Origin: Pseudomonas luteola NBRC 103146
GTDB taxonomy: Bacteria; Pseudomonadota; Gammaproteobacteria; Pseudomonadales; Pseudomonadaceae
Length of the DNA: 64,000 bases
Assembly (NCBI RefSeq): GCF_002091675.1
Contig: NZ_BDAE01000002.1
Span: forward strand, 243,481 to 307,480
Direction: 5' to 3'
Below, in pieces: positions 1-7,331 of the stretch. The position numbers were made by a program, and so were the translations under genes. The stretch's first letter is position 1. Each line of letters starts with the position of its first letter. The notes under the pieces are model-generated. The model saw only the letters and a list, made by a program, of their open reading frames with translations, had not been told where the DNA came from and did not search any database.

Positions 1-20
1 ACCTTGTTCCGCTAGGTAAA

Positions 21-51
21 AGCGCCCTGCGATCCTGCCTTGCAGGGCGCT
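21..51 (-). terminator. Probable Rho-independent terminator of the DUF1206 gene
   Basis: A 10-bp perfect inverted repeat (AGCGCCCTGC and GCAGGGCGCT) lies just beyond the stop codon of the DUF1206 gene. On the minus strand the hairpin is followed by a short T run (TTTACC), so it is a modest terminator for that gene. Confidence 0.6.
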
Positions 52-54
52 ACG

Positions 55-870
55 TCATACCGGGACGTTCATATTGATACGACGCCATACCGCTTCGGCA
101 AAGCTGTAGACCGCAAAGGCGATCAAACCCAGCGCAACCACCAGCAGAATGATATGGCCGAAAGGCAAGTTCTGAAGCCCGTTGAGAGCCTCCTTGATTC
201 CCGGTGGGTGCATTGCATCGTAGCGTGAGCCGCTGACAGCCAGCAGTACGGCAATCTCGATAAAGGCCACCCCCCGTGCAATCAGTCCGAATCGGGAGAC
301 GGGGCGTACCATGCGCATGACACCTTCATCCGCCTCGAAATACCGTTCGAAGGAGGCCTTCCACCCCTTGATGATATGGGCAATGCCTACACCCAGCGGA
401 ATCAGGGCTATCAGCCGTATCACTATATTGGAGTGGTCCCAGCTGAGCAGGTGTGAAAGAAAGTCCTGTGCCTGACCACCACCTCCAGAGCCTCCGCCCT
501 CACCAGGAGTTTTGAAACCGCTGATCAGAAGGCCTAGGGCGAAGAGCGCCAGGAGGACATATGTCACGCCACTGGCGAGGAGTCCTGTACGGATCGTTAA
601 TCCTTTGAGATCCGTGCCGTGATGATCCGAATCTCGTAGAGCCTGTACGGCACGCCAGGCTGCAAAGGCTGCAAGCCCGATCACCACAATCCAGAGCAGG
701 GTACTGCCGGACGGTTGCGCCAATACGGTTTGCAGGCTCTGATGACTGTCGACGGGTTGTCCTGAGCCTATGGCTGCCAGTAATGCGAAGCCACCGATAA
801 TGAGGTACACCACGCCTCGGGCAGCGTAGCCACCACGGGCCAGCCAGGTAAGGCCTCGGTTGGGAGTCAT
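55..870 (-). CDS. DUF1206 family integral membrane protein
   Basis: 271 residues, almost entirely hydrophobic, with six probable membrane segments (near residues 14-33, 58-78, 95-118, 148-170, 192-214 and 239-264). The segments fall into three repeats, each opening with a similar phrase (RGGYAARGVVYLIIG, RTGLLASGVTYVLLAL, SRFGLIARGVAFIEIA). This three-repeat plan is the hallmark of DUF1206 proteins, whose function is not established. A glycine-rich loop at residues 122-132 separates repeats two and three. The gene stands alone with its own terminator. I assign family membership from the repeat pattern; no catalytic motif is visible. Confidence 0.8.
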   Translation of the reverse strand: MTPNRGLTWLARGGYAARGVVYLIIGGFALLAAIGSGQPVDSHQSLQTVLAQPSGSTLLWIVVIGLAAFAAWRAVQALRDSDHHGTDLKGLTIRTGLLASGVTYVLLALFALGLLISGFKTPGEGGGSGGGGQAQDFLSHLLSWDHSNIVIRLIALIPLGVGIAHIIKGWKASFERYFEADEGVMRMVRPVSRFGLIARGVAFIEIAVLLAVSGSRYDAMHPPGIKEALNGLQNLPFGHIILLVVALGLIAFAVYSFAEAVWRRINMNVPV

Positions 871-989
871 GCTGATTAGGTTTCCTGTAGTTATGAGGGA
901 TACAGGAAAAGACCCGGCGACTGAGGCTGCGGTTCGTATTCACGGCTGGGGTAGCAAGCCAAACGGACGAAAGGCGATTGGCCAGTATT

Positions 990-1007
990 TGTAGGAAAAG
1001 GCTTACA
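990..1007 (+). promoter_or_regulatory. GacA-type upstream activating sequence for the first Rsm sRNA
   Basis: TGTAGG-AAAAGG-CTTACA matches the GacA box TGTAAG-N6-CTTACA with one mismatch. Its first base is exactly 62 bp upstream of a TAATCT -10 hexamer (1052-1057). The second sRNA locus has the same arrangement with identical spacing, which strongly supports function. Confidence 0.8.
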
Positions 1008-1063
1008 AGGACTCTCAGCGGTTGGCTCTAGGGGAAACGAAGGGAGAGGCGTAATCTATTTAC

Positions 1064-1180
1064 ATCGGAGCAGCGCACGGAAGCGCTCATGGTAGATCAA
1101 GGATCCGATATGACCGCCAGGATGGCAGCTTGACAGGATGTCGAGCATGGTCAACGAAACCCCGCTACGGCGGGGTTTTT
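1064..1180 (+). ncRNA. Rsm-type regulatory sRNA (CsrA/RsmA-sequestering), copy 1
   Basis: A non-coding stretch with a GacA box upstream, a TAATCT -10 at 1052-1057 and a terminator at 1160-1180 (CCCCGC/GCGGGG stem, TACG loop, five T). The predicted transcript of about 117 nt carries five GGA motifs, at 1067, 1079, 1101, 1120 and 1136. Several are displayed in hairpin loops: AGCGC-ACGGAA-GCGCT, GCC-AGGAT-GGC, and a seven-bp stem around AGGAT at 1129-1147. That is the known design of RsmX/Y/Z RNAs, which titrate RsmA/CsrA away from mRNA leaders. The transcription start is inferred from the -10 position. A paralogue lies at about 7165-7280. I cannot say whether it is RsmX, Y or Z. Confidence 0.85.
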
Positions 1181-1195
1181 CCGTTTCACCGCTGT

Positions 1196-1723
1196 TTAGC
1201 AGTCTATTCTCCGGGTCAGTCGACGTTCCAGACCGACGGGTCCTTTATACGTCCTGCCCTCATCGATCCATCCTTCTTTTAAATAGAGCCCCAGCGCTGA
1301 TTCATTGTGGGCGTCTACTGCTAGTTGAATATGCCGGATATCGGGCCACTGCCTGCAGACCAGCTCGGGAAGCGCCCGCAGGCAGGCTTTGCCCAGCCCT
1401 CGGCCCTGTGCGCGAGCCGCGATTTGCAAGGCATGGAGCGAGCAGGCATCGGCGCTGACCCACTGGGGAGACAGGGGAGGCCGCTTGAGTAGAAACAGAC
1501 CTGCCGGCAGGCCTGCTTCCAACAGGGCGAACCCTTGTACATGCCGAGGTGACTGCTCCTCAAGACTCACCAGTGCAGCCTCAGGCGTACCTGAAAAGGC
1601 TATCTGCCCAGGGTGTAATTCAAGGCTGAGCAGCGCCTGGCGCTGGGCATCGTCAAGGGCGGTAATGGCTTCAATCAAAAGAGGGCCATCATTTCGTCGG
1701 ACCTTTGAACCGTTAATGACCAC
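1196..1723 (-). CDS. GNAT family N-acetyltransferase
   Basis: 175 residues. The acetyl-CoA binding motif A is visible as RAQGRGLGKACL (around residues 105-116), followed by the C-terminal GNAT phrase AHNESALGLYLKEGW, in which the Asn and Tyr are typical. The N-terminal half is unlike named GNATs, so the acceptor substrate is unknown. I chose the GTG at 1723 because an AGGA ribosome binding site (1730-1733) lies six bases ahead of it; the TTG two codons earlier would be only one base from that site. The gene converges on the first Rsm sRNA, whose terminator ends 15 bases beyond its stop codon. Confidence 0.8.
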   Translation of the reverse strand: MVINGSKVRRNDGPLLIEAITALDDAQRQALLSLELHPGQIAFSGTPEAALVSLEEQSPRHVQGFALLEAGLPAGLFLLKRPPLSPQWVSADACSLHALQIAARAQGRGLGKACLRALPELVCRQWPDIRHIQLAVDAHNESALGLYLKEGWIDEGRTYKGPVGLERRLTRRIDC

Positions 1724-1869
1724 TATCAATCCTGTCGATTTCTCAAGGTATCAATCACAGCGTACTGTGAAGCCTGGCTTAAGAGTAGATAGAGGTCCTT
1801 ATGCCCATTGTTCAAATCATGTCAGTAGTAGGCAGTGCCGTACCTGCTGCGCTTCGGGAGGCCGGTTTT

Positions 1870-1983
1870 ATGGTCTGCTGGTATCTGGTACGCAATGGCG
1901 AGCGCATCAGTGGTCCGTTCACCACGCGTCAGGAGGCACAAGTGCAAATGAGCACCTTGGCCGAGTTGCATACCGTCGCCTGA
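1870..1983 (+). CDS. Small hypothetical protein (37 aa)
   Basis: A short frame translating to MVCWYLVRNGERISGPF and onward, ending LAELHTVA. A strong ribosome binding site GGGAGG (1856-1861) sits eight bases before this ATG; an upstream in-frame ATG at 1801 would give 60 residues but has no such site. The WYLVRNG-x-ISGPF phrase followed by an acidic/Gln-rich stretch resembles the start of GYF_2-like modules, but the piece is too short to assign. It converges on the HAD phosphatase with stop codons abutting. Confidence 0.5.
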   Translation: MVCWYLVRNGERISGPFTTRQEAQVQMSTLAELHTVA

Positions 1984-2637
1984 TCAGGCGGTTCGTTTCA
2001 GCATTTCCCAGAGCCTGGGGTCGTTGAAGTCTGCTATTGCCAGATCGGCGCCGGCTGCCAGCAGTTCATCGGCTGTCAGTGTTGAGGTAATACCGACCGT
2101 AACGATTCCGGCAGCCTTGGCTGCCGTCAGGCCGGGAATAGAGTCCTCGAAAACCAGCGCCTGCCGGGGCTGGATCTCCAGCGTATTCAACGCAGTGGTA
2201 TAGGGAAGGGGATCCGGCTTCGAACGTTCCAGCTCTTCACCCAGCACGATCAGGGGAAAGCGGTTTTCCAGTCCAAGCGCCTTGAGCATGTGGTGGACAT
2301 TGGCACGCGGGGCATTGGTCACGATCGCGCGTTTCCATCCCTGTTGGTCCGCGTAGCTCAATAACGTTTCAAGGCCGGCGGTGGGCTCGAGTGTGTTGGC
2401 TAACTCACGCAGCAAGGCTTCCTTTTCGTTTGCAATCACCGTGTGCTCATCGGGCGTCTTGTCTGGATAGAGGTCTTTACAAACTGCGTCGTTGGCGCGA
2501 CCCGAAATGTGACGCCTGAAGTCCTCTTCATTCAAGTCGCGTCCCTCGCGGGCCAGAAGTTGCTTCCAGGCCTGGTAATGAACCGGATCGGTATCAGTCA
2601 GGGTTCCGTCGAGATCGAATATCAGTGTATTGAGCAT
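1984..2637 (-). CDS. HAD-superfamily phosphatase, beta-phosphoglucomutase-like (subfamily IA)
   Basis: 217 residues. Motif I is DLDGTLTD, with nucleophile Asp8 and general acid Asp10. Motif II is IVTNAP, the motif III lysine is in SKPDPLPY, and the metal-binding acidic pair is in VFEDSIPGL. An alpha-helical cap lies between motif I and motif II, as in phosphoglycolate phosphatase and beta-phosphoglucomutase relatives, which hydrolyse or isomerise small phosphorylated metabolites. The substrate cannot be read from sequence. The ATG at 2637 is preferred over 2643 and 2688 because AGGA lies seven bases upstream of it. It follows the M13 peptidase gene on the same strand, about 70 bp away. Confidence 0.85.
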   Translation of the reverse strand: MLNTLIFDLDGTLTDTDPVHYQAWKQLLAREGRDLNEEDFRRHISGRANDAVCKDLYPDKTPDEHTVIANEKEALLRELANTLEPTAGLETLLSYADQQGWKRAIVTNAPRANVHHMLKALGLENRFPLIVLGEELERSKPDPLPYTTALNTLEIQPRQALVFEDSIPGLTAAKAAGIVTVGITSTLTADELLAAGADLAIADFNDPRLWEMLKRTA

Positions 2638-2708
2638 CAGCATGTCCTGAATGGCTCCAAGGGTGAGCCTGAAAGGATTCAGGCTCACCGGGAGGGGAGG
2701 GGAGGGGC

Positions 2709-4754
2709 TTACCAGATCTTGATGCGCTTGTCCGGGGGCAGGTACATCTGGTCGTCTGGCTTGACGTCATAGGCCTCGTAGAAACCAGGCACGTTACTCA
2801 GCACCCCATTGGTGCGGTATTGCGCCGGTGAGTGCGGGTCGGTTTTCAGACGATTGAGCAGGTTCTGTTGTGTGTACTTGGTGCACCAGACCTGCGCCCA
2901 TCCGGTAAAGAAGCGCTGTTCGGCCGTCATGCCGTCAATGACAGGGGCAGGTTTGCCGTTCAATGACAGGTGATACGCCGAGTAGGAGATCGTTACTCCA
3001 CCCAGGTCGGCAATATTTTCACCCAGGGTAAAGCGGCCATTGATGTGATAGCCCGGTACCGGCTCATAGGCCGAGTACTGTTCCGCCAGCGCTGTCGCAC
3101 GCTTTGCGAAGCGCTCGCGGTCTATCTTGGTCCACCATTCTCGCAGATTGCCGTCGCCATCGAACTGCGAGCCCTGATCATCGAAACCATGACTGATTTC
3201 GTGGCCGATGACTGCACCGATACCACCGTAATTGACAGCATCTTCTGCCTGCATGTTGAAGAAGGGCGGTTGCAGGATGGCGGCCGGGAAGACGATCTCG
3301 TTACGCAGCGGGTTGTAATAGGCGTTAACTGTTTGTGGCGTCATGGCCCACTCATCTGGATCGACCGGCTTGCCGAGTTTGGCAAGGTTGCGCTGATACT
3401 CGAATGTCTGGGCCCGCTGCAGGTTGCCGATCAGGTCATCCGGGGCGATGTGCAAGGATGAGTAGTCACGCCACTGGTTGGGGTACCCGATCTTGTAGGT
3501 GAACTTCGCCAGCTTGGCCTTGGCTGCCTGGCGGGTGTCTTCGCTCATCCAGTCCAGCTTATCCATAGCCTGCCCATAGGCGGCGATGAGGTTGCGAACC
3601 AGCGCCTCCATGCGGGCCTTGTTTTCCGGCGGAAAATGACGCGCGACATATTCCTTGCCCAGGGCTTCACCCAGGCTGCCTTCAACCGCACTTACGCCAC
3701 GCTTCCACCGTGGACGCTGCTCCTTGGCGCCGTTCAGGGTCTGCTGGAAGAATGCGAAATCCTCCTGGGCATAGGCGTGCGGTAGTGCCTGGGCATAGGC
3801 ATGCAGGACGTGCCACTTGAGATAGGTTTTCCAGGTGGAGAGCGGTGTAGACGTCAACAGCTTGCCAAGCCCCGTGATGTAGCTGGGCTGTTCAACAATG
3901 ATCGGGTGTTGATCGACAAAGCCGGTCTCCTTCAGGTACGACGGCCAGTCGATGGCACGGGTCAGCGTACGCAGTTGGGTGGGCTCATAGGCATTGTAGG
4001 TTTTAATGGGGTCGCGGTTGTCGACTTTGTCCCACTGGGCCAGGGCGATCTGCTTTTCCAGTGCAGCCACTTTGCGGGCACTACCGGCAGGGTCAGGGAG
4101 GTTAGCCAGGTCCAACATGCGCTGCACGTGCGAAACGAAGCCGGAGCGGATCTCGGCGAATGACGTGTCATCGATCAGGTAGTAATCCCGGTCGGGCAGG
4201 CTGAGACCGGACTGGGCAATCTCGGCTACGTATCGCTTGGAGTCCTTAGCATCCTGGGTGACATAGGGTTCGAGCGGAACATCGATACCCAGCTGCTGGA
4301 GGCGGGCCATTGTGATGAGCAGCGAGCGACGATCATGAATGGAGTCGATAGCATCGAACGCACCCTGCAAGGGTTTGAGCCCCTGCGCCTCGATGGCGGC
4401 TTCATTCATGAAGGAGGCATACAGGTCGCCGATTTTCTGCTTGTCGCTGCCAGTAGCCTTGTCGGGCTTGGCGGCCAGCGCCTCGATGATGGCGTGCAGC
4501 TGTTTCTCGGTGGTATCGGCAATGGCATGGAAAGCGCCGTAGCTGGTCTTGTCGGCCGGGATAGGTGTGTTTTTCAACCATTGACCGTTAATGGCGTTGA
4601 AAAAATCATCCTGAGGCCGGACGCCGGGATCGAAGTTCTCCTTCTTGATGCCGGACTGCAGCGTGTTGGCAGGGGTTTGGGGCTGGACAAATTCCGATTT
4701 ACCGCAGGCGCTCAACGCCAGTACACAAACGGCGCCGGCAAAGATATGTCTCAT
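2709..4754 (-). CDS. M13 family (neprilysin/PepO-like) zinc metallopeptidase, lipoprotein
   Basis: 681 residues. The N-terminus MRHIFAGAVCVLALSACGKS is a type II signal peptide with lipobox LSAC, so the enzyme is expected to be anchored in the outer membrane or periplasm. The zinc site HExxH is seen in GHEISHGFDDQG and the third ligand in ENIADLGG; the substrate-binding NAYY motif is also present (VNAYYNP). The C-terminus ends in KIW, close to the conserved W that closes M13 proteins. The family cleaves oligopeptides. I use the ATG at 4754, preceded by GGAG five bases upstream, instead of the in-frame codon at 4781, since only the shorter form begins with the signal peptide. Confidence 0.9.
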   Translation of the reverse strand: MRHIFAGAVCVLALSACGKSEFVQPQTPANTLQSGIKKENFDPGVRPQDDFFNAINGQWLKNTPIPADKTSYGAFHAIADTTEKQLHAIIEALAAKPDKATGSDKQKIGDLYASFMNEAAIEAQGLKPLQGAFDAIDSIHDRRSLLITMARLQQLGIDVPLEPYVTQDAKDSKRYVAEIAQSGLSLPDRDYYLIDDTSFAEIRSGFVSHVQRMLDLANLPDPAGSARKVAALEKQIALAQWDKVDNRDPIKTYNAYEPTQLRTLTRAIDWPSYLKETGFVDQHPIIVEQPSYITGLGKLLTSTPLSTWKTYLKWHVLHAYAQALPHAYAQEDFAFFQQTLNGAKEQRPRWKRGVSAVEGSLGEALGKEYVARHFPPENKARMEALVRNLIAAYGQAMDKLDWMSEDTRQAAKAKLAKFTYKIGYPNQWRDYSSLHIAPDDLIGNLQRAQTFEYQRNLAKLGKPVDPDEWAMTPQTVNAYYNPLRNEIVFPAAILQPPFFNMQAEDAVNYGGIGAVIGHEISHGFDDQGSQFDGDGNLREWWTKIDRERFAKRATALAEQYSAYEPVPGYHINGRFTLGENIADLGGVTISYSAYHLSLNGKPAPVIDGMTAEQRFFTGWAQVWCTKYTQQNLLNRLKTDPHSPAQYRTNGVLSNVPGFYEAYDVKPDDQMYLPPDKRIKIW

Positions 4755-4985
4755 GGGATCTCCATTGGGATTAGCGGTCACGCACGTGACTATAACGGGC
4801 TCGCTTATGGCGAGGCCAACGGCTTTGCAAGGGCGGGGCCAGGCACTGCCGAGGGCGTATCACACCCGTTATGTCTGTGGTGAACGTACCAGAGGCACGC
4901 GGCTCTGGCACTGTTTTGGGCTATGGAACATCCCTTGTAGAGCGCCTGGCTGCAAAATGGTGCCCGCTATCGGCACGGTAAGGCG

Positions 4986-6875
4986 TCACTCCGGGCAGCT
5001 GGCCGCCAGAGTAGGTTGCTGCGCTACCTGAAGTTTTCGCAGGAGATCCCGCTTCTTGGAGTGATGCGCCTGCATGCGTGCCAGCAGATCGTGCAGAGTA
5101 TGGACGGCCTTCAGAATGTGCGGACCCTTGTTCAGCATCACGCATTCGGCCCGTACGCCCATGGCGGCATCCGTAATCTCGGCCCGCGACGGCGCGCCTT
5201 TCTTGGCCAGGGTTTCCAGTACCTGGGTCGCCCAGATCACCGGCACATGGGCCGCTTCGCACAGGCAAAGTATTTCTTCCTGAAGCTCAGCCAGTCGTTC
5301 GAAGCCGCTTTCTACCGCCAGATCGCCCCGCGCGATCATGACGCCGAAACGCGGAAGATTCATGCCTGCAAAGAGCAGCGCCGGCAGGTTCTCGAAGCCT
5401 CGACGTGTCTCGATCTTGAGCACTACGCCCAGCTCATGGGCCTTCAATCGATCAATGTGATGGAGCAGGGTCCTGACGTCATCCGCCGTGTTAACGAAAG
5501 AGAATTCGACCACGTCGGCATGCTCGGCTGCGAACGCCAGGGCTTCGATGTCATGGGGCGTGAGCGCATCGAGACGCAGATGGCTGTCCGGAAAGTTGAT
5601 GCCTTTGTCGCTCTTGAGCTTGGCACCCCCAGGCGCGTGGGTGATACGGATACGCAGCGTCTCGCTCTGCACCGAATCAATGATTCCTCCGATCTTGCCA
5701 TCGTCGAACCAGACCGGCTCGCCAGCCCGTACATCCTCGAAGATTTCCGGCAGCGTGCAGCCGATGGAAGCTGGTGTCAGGACTTCTCCGAAACTGTCGT
5801 AGGTTGCCGGATGCCCGGTATGTTGATCCTTGGTCAGAATCAGCACATCGCCCTCCACCAGCTTGATGGCCTGCTCTTGAGCCGGGAAGGGCGCAATGCG
5901 TGTCTCGCGTTTCCGGCCTTTCCTGTCCTTGATCGAGAGGGCTGTGTTCGGCGTCAGGTAAGCGGTCTTGTAGAGTTCGCCCCAGCACCCTTCGCGCGTG
6001 ATATCAACGATCTCGATCTGCCGCTTCGAGCCGCGGGCATCGTGAAGGATTACCTGTGTATGTGGCTGGAGATTCGATAACCAGTCCGCCGCTACCGGCA
6101 GGCTGGCATCTGCCTGGGTCGGTGGAGCTTGAGGGTTTTCTCTGGCGGTCAGCCAGAGGCGGGCTGGCTTGACTGCTCGACCGAAATCATCGCGGGTCGG
6201 CTTGACGCGTATCACGGCCGGGCCTGCGTTGACTTGCCCGGTGCGCAGCTTGGGACCCGCAAGGTCCATCATGACGCGGCAAGGCTTGCCAAGGGCCTTT
6301 TCCGCTCGGCGTGCATGTTCAATCATCTGTTTCCAAGTCTTGGCGTCGTCATGAGCACAGTTGATGCGCATGCTGTCCATGCCGGCCGCCAGCAGATCAT
6401 GCACAAGCGAGTAGTCTTGTGCGGCCTCGCTGGGCATGGTCACCATGATTCGGACTCCACGCCCTACAGGCGTTGCGCCAAACAGAGCCTCGGTGTGCTC
6501 ATGCAGCAGCTGCTCGCCCCGGTCCATGCCCAGCGGCTCATAAGGAGGGCGCGCGTTCTTGCTGCCGGAGAGCTTTTGCAGGATTTCGATAAGGGTGGTG
6601 ATTGCAGCCAGGATGTAGGCTTCCGAACGACCCAGCGACGACAGTCCCAGCCGTGCCAGGCGTGCCTGTAGCGGCCGGATGTCATGACGGCGTAGCGCCA
6701 GATAGTTAAGCAGGTTATGTGCGCTCTCGGTATAGCTCTGGTGCACATGCTCCGCCAGGATGGGTGCGTCACAGGCCGCCGTGATCATCTCGTCACGCAG
6801 CGCGATCAGTTCGGACAGGGCCGCTTCGATATCGGCCGGTATCAGTGCGCCTGGGGGAAGTGTCCTGGTGTTCAA
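4986..6875 (-). CDS. Pyruvate-kinase-like protein with N-terminal extension and no C-terminal domain
   Basis: 629 residues. The central barrel is recognisably pyruvate kinase: MDLAGPKLRTG, a B-domain insertion after it, KIETRRGFENL, MIARGDLAVESG and ATQVLETLAKKGAPSRAEITDAA-like signatures are all present. Two things differ from classical enzymes of about 470 residues. About 130 residues (LIALRDEM ... GEQLLHEHTEALFG) precede the barrel, and the regulatory C domain is missing, the protein ending soon after LNKGPHILKAVHTLHDLL. The usual N-terminal TKIVCT strand appears as RIMVTMPSEAA. Catalytic Arg/Lys/acidic positions look retained, but activity as phosphoenolpyruvate:ADP phosphotransferase is inference. 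Start is a TTG with GAGG seven bases upstream. It stands alone between the peptidase and the second Rsm sRNA. Confidence 0.8.
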   Translation of the reverse strand: MNTRTLPPGALIPADIEAALSELIALRDEMITAACDAPILAEHVHQSYTESAHNLLNYLALRRHDIRPLQARLARLGLSSLGRSEAYILAAITTLIEILQKLSGSKNARPPYEPLGMDRGEQLLHEHTEALFGATPVGRGVRIMVTMPSEAAQDYSLVHDLLAAGMDSMRINCAHDDAKTWKQMIEHARRAEKALGKPCRVMMDLAGPKLRTGQVNAGPAVIRVKPTRDDFGRAVKPARLWLTARENPQAPPTQADASLPVAADWLSNLQPHTQVILHDARGSKRQIEIVDITREGCWGELYKTAYLTPNTALSIKDRKGRKRETRIAPFPAQEQAIKLVEGDVLILTKDQHTGHPATYDSFGEVLTPASIGCTLPEIFEDVRAGEPVWFDDGKIGGIIDSVQSETLRIRITHAPGGAKLKSDKGINFPDSHLRLDALTPHDIEALAFAAEHADVVEFSFVNTADDVRTLLHHIDRLKAHELGVVLKIETRRGFENLPALLFAGMNLPRFGVMIARGDLAVESGFERLAELQEEILCLCEAAHVPVIWATQVLETLAKKGAPSRAEITDAAMGVRAECVMLNKGPHILKAVHTLHDLLARMQAHHSKKRDLLRKLQVAQQPTLAASCPE

Positions 6876-7090
6876 ATGATAACCTCAACAGTCAAAGTCC
6901 GGATGACAACAGGCGTCATTACGTCGCGTCGGCCGAGCTAAGCACAGGTATGTGACGTTGGTATGTAGGGGTGCCCTTATGGGGACAGGCGAAGGTTTAG
7001 AAAGAACCAGACTGTGGGTGTTCTGCAGGATAGCGGACGCTTTGTTTCATGAGATTACGGTAATGGCATATCTGCTCAGAAAGCTATCTA

Positions 7091-7108
7091 TGTAGGCAAA
7101 GGCTTACA
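7091..7108 (+). promoter_or_regulatory. GacA-type upstream activating sequence for the second Rsm sRNA
   Basis: TGTAGG-CAAAGG-CTTACA, almost identical to the box at 990-1007 and again beginning 62 bp upstream of a TAATCT -10 (7153-7158). Confidence 0.8.
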
Positions 7109-7164
7109 AGAAGTGACTGTGATTGACGCTAGGGAAGAAGGCGGCGGTGGCGTAATCTTCTTAC

Positions 7165-7280
7165 CCATGGAATGCAGCGCAGGACGCGCTCATGAGCCTC
7201 AAGGATGAAAGACCCGCCAGGATGGCACTCGATAAGGATATCGAGCGGTCAGCAAAAACCCCGCCTAGGCGGGGTTTTTT
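7165..7280 (+). ncRNA. Rsm-type regulatory sRNA, copy 2
   Basis: A paralogue of the sRNA at 1064-1180: same GacA box, same box-to-promoter spacing, similar length, and a strong terminator (AACCCCGCC/GGCGGGGTT, six T, ending 7280). Five GGA motifs occur at 7169, 7182, 7203, 7220 and 7236. Three sit in neat hairpin loops: GCGC-AGGAC-GCGC, GCC-AGGAT-GGC, and the seven-bp stem CTCGATA-AGGA-TATCGAG. Sequence outside the motifs has diverged, so the pair is an old duplication. Expected role: sequestering RsmA/CsrA under GacS/GacA control. The start site is inferred. Confidence 0.87.
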
Positions 7281-7331
7281 CGTTGGGCTGGAAAAAGGAT
7301 CTCCTCGAAATCCTCTCCGGCAAGCCCTCAT

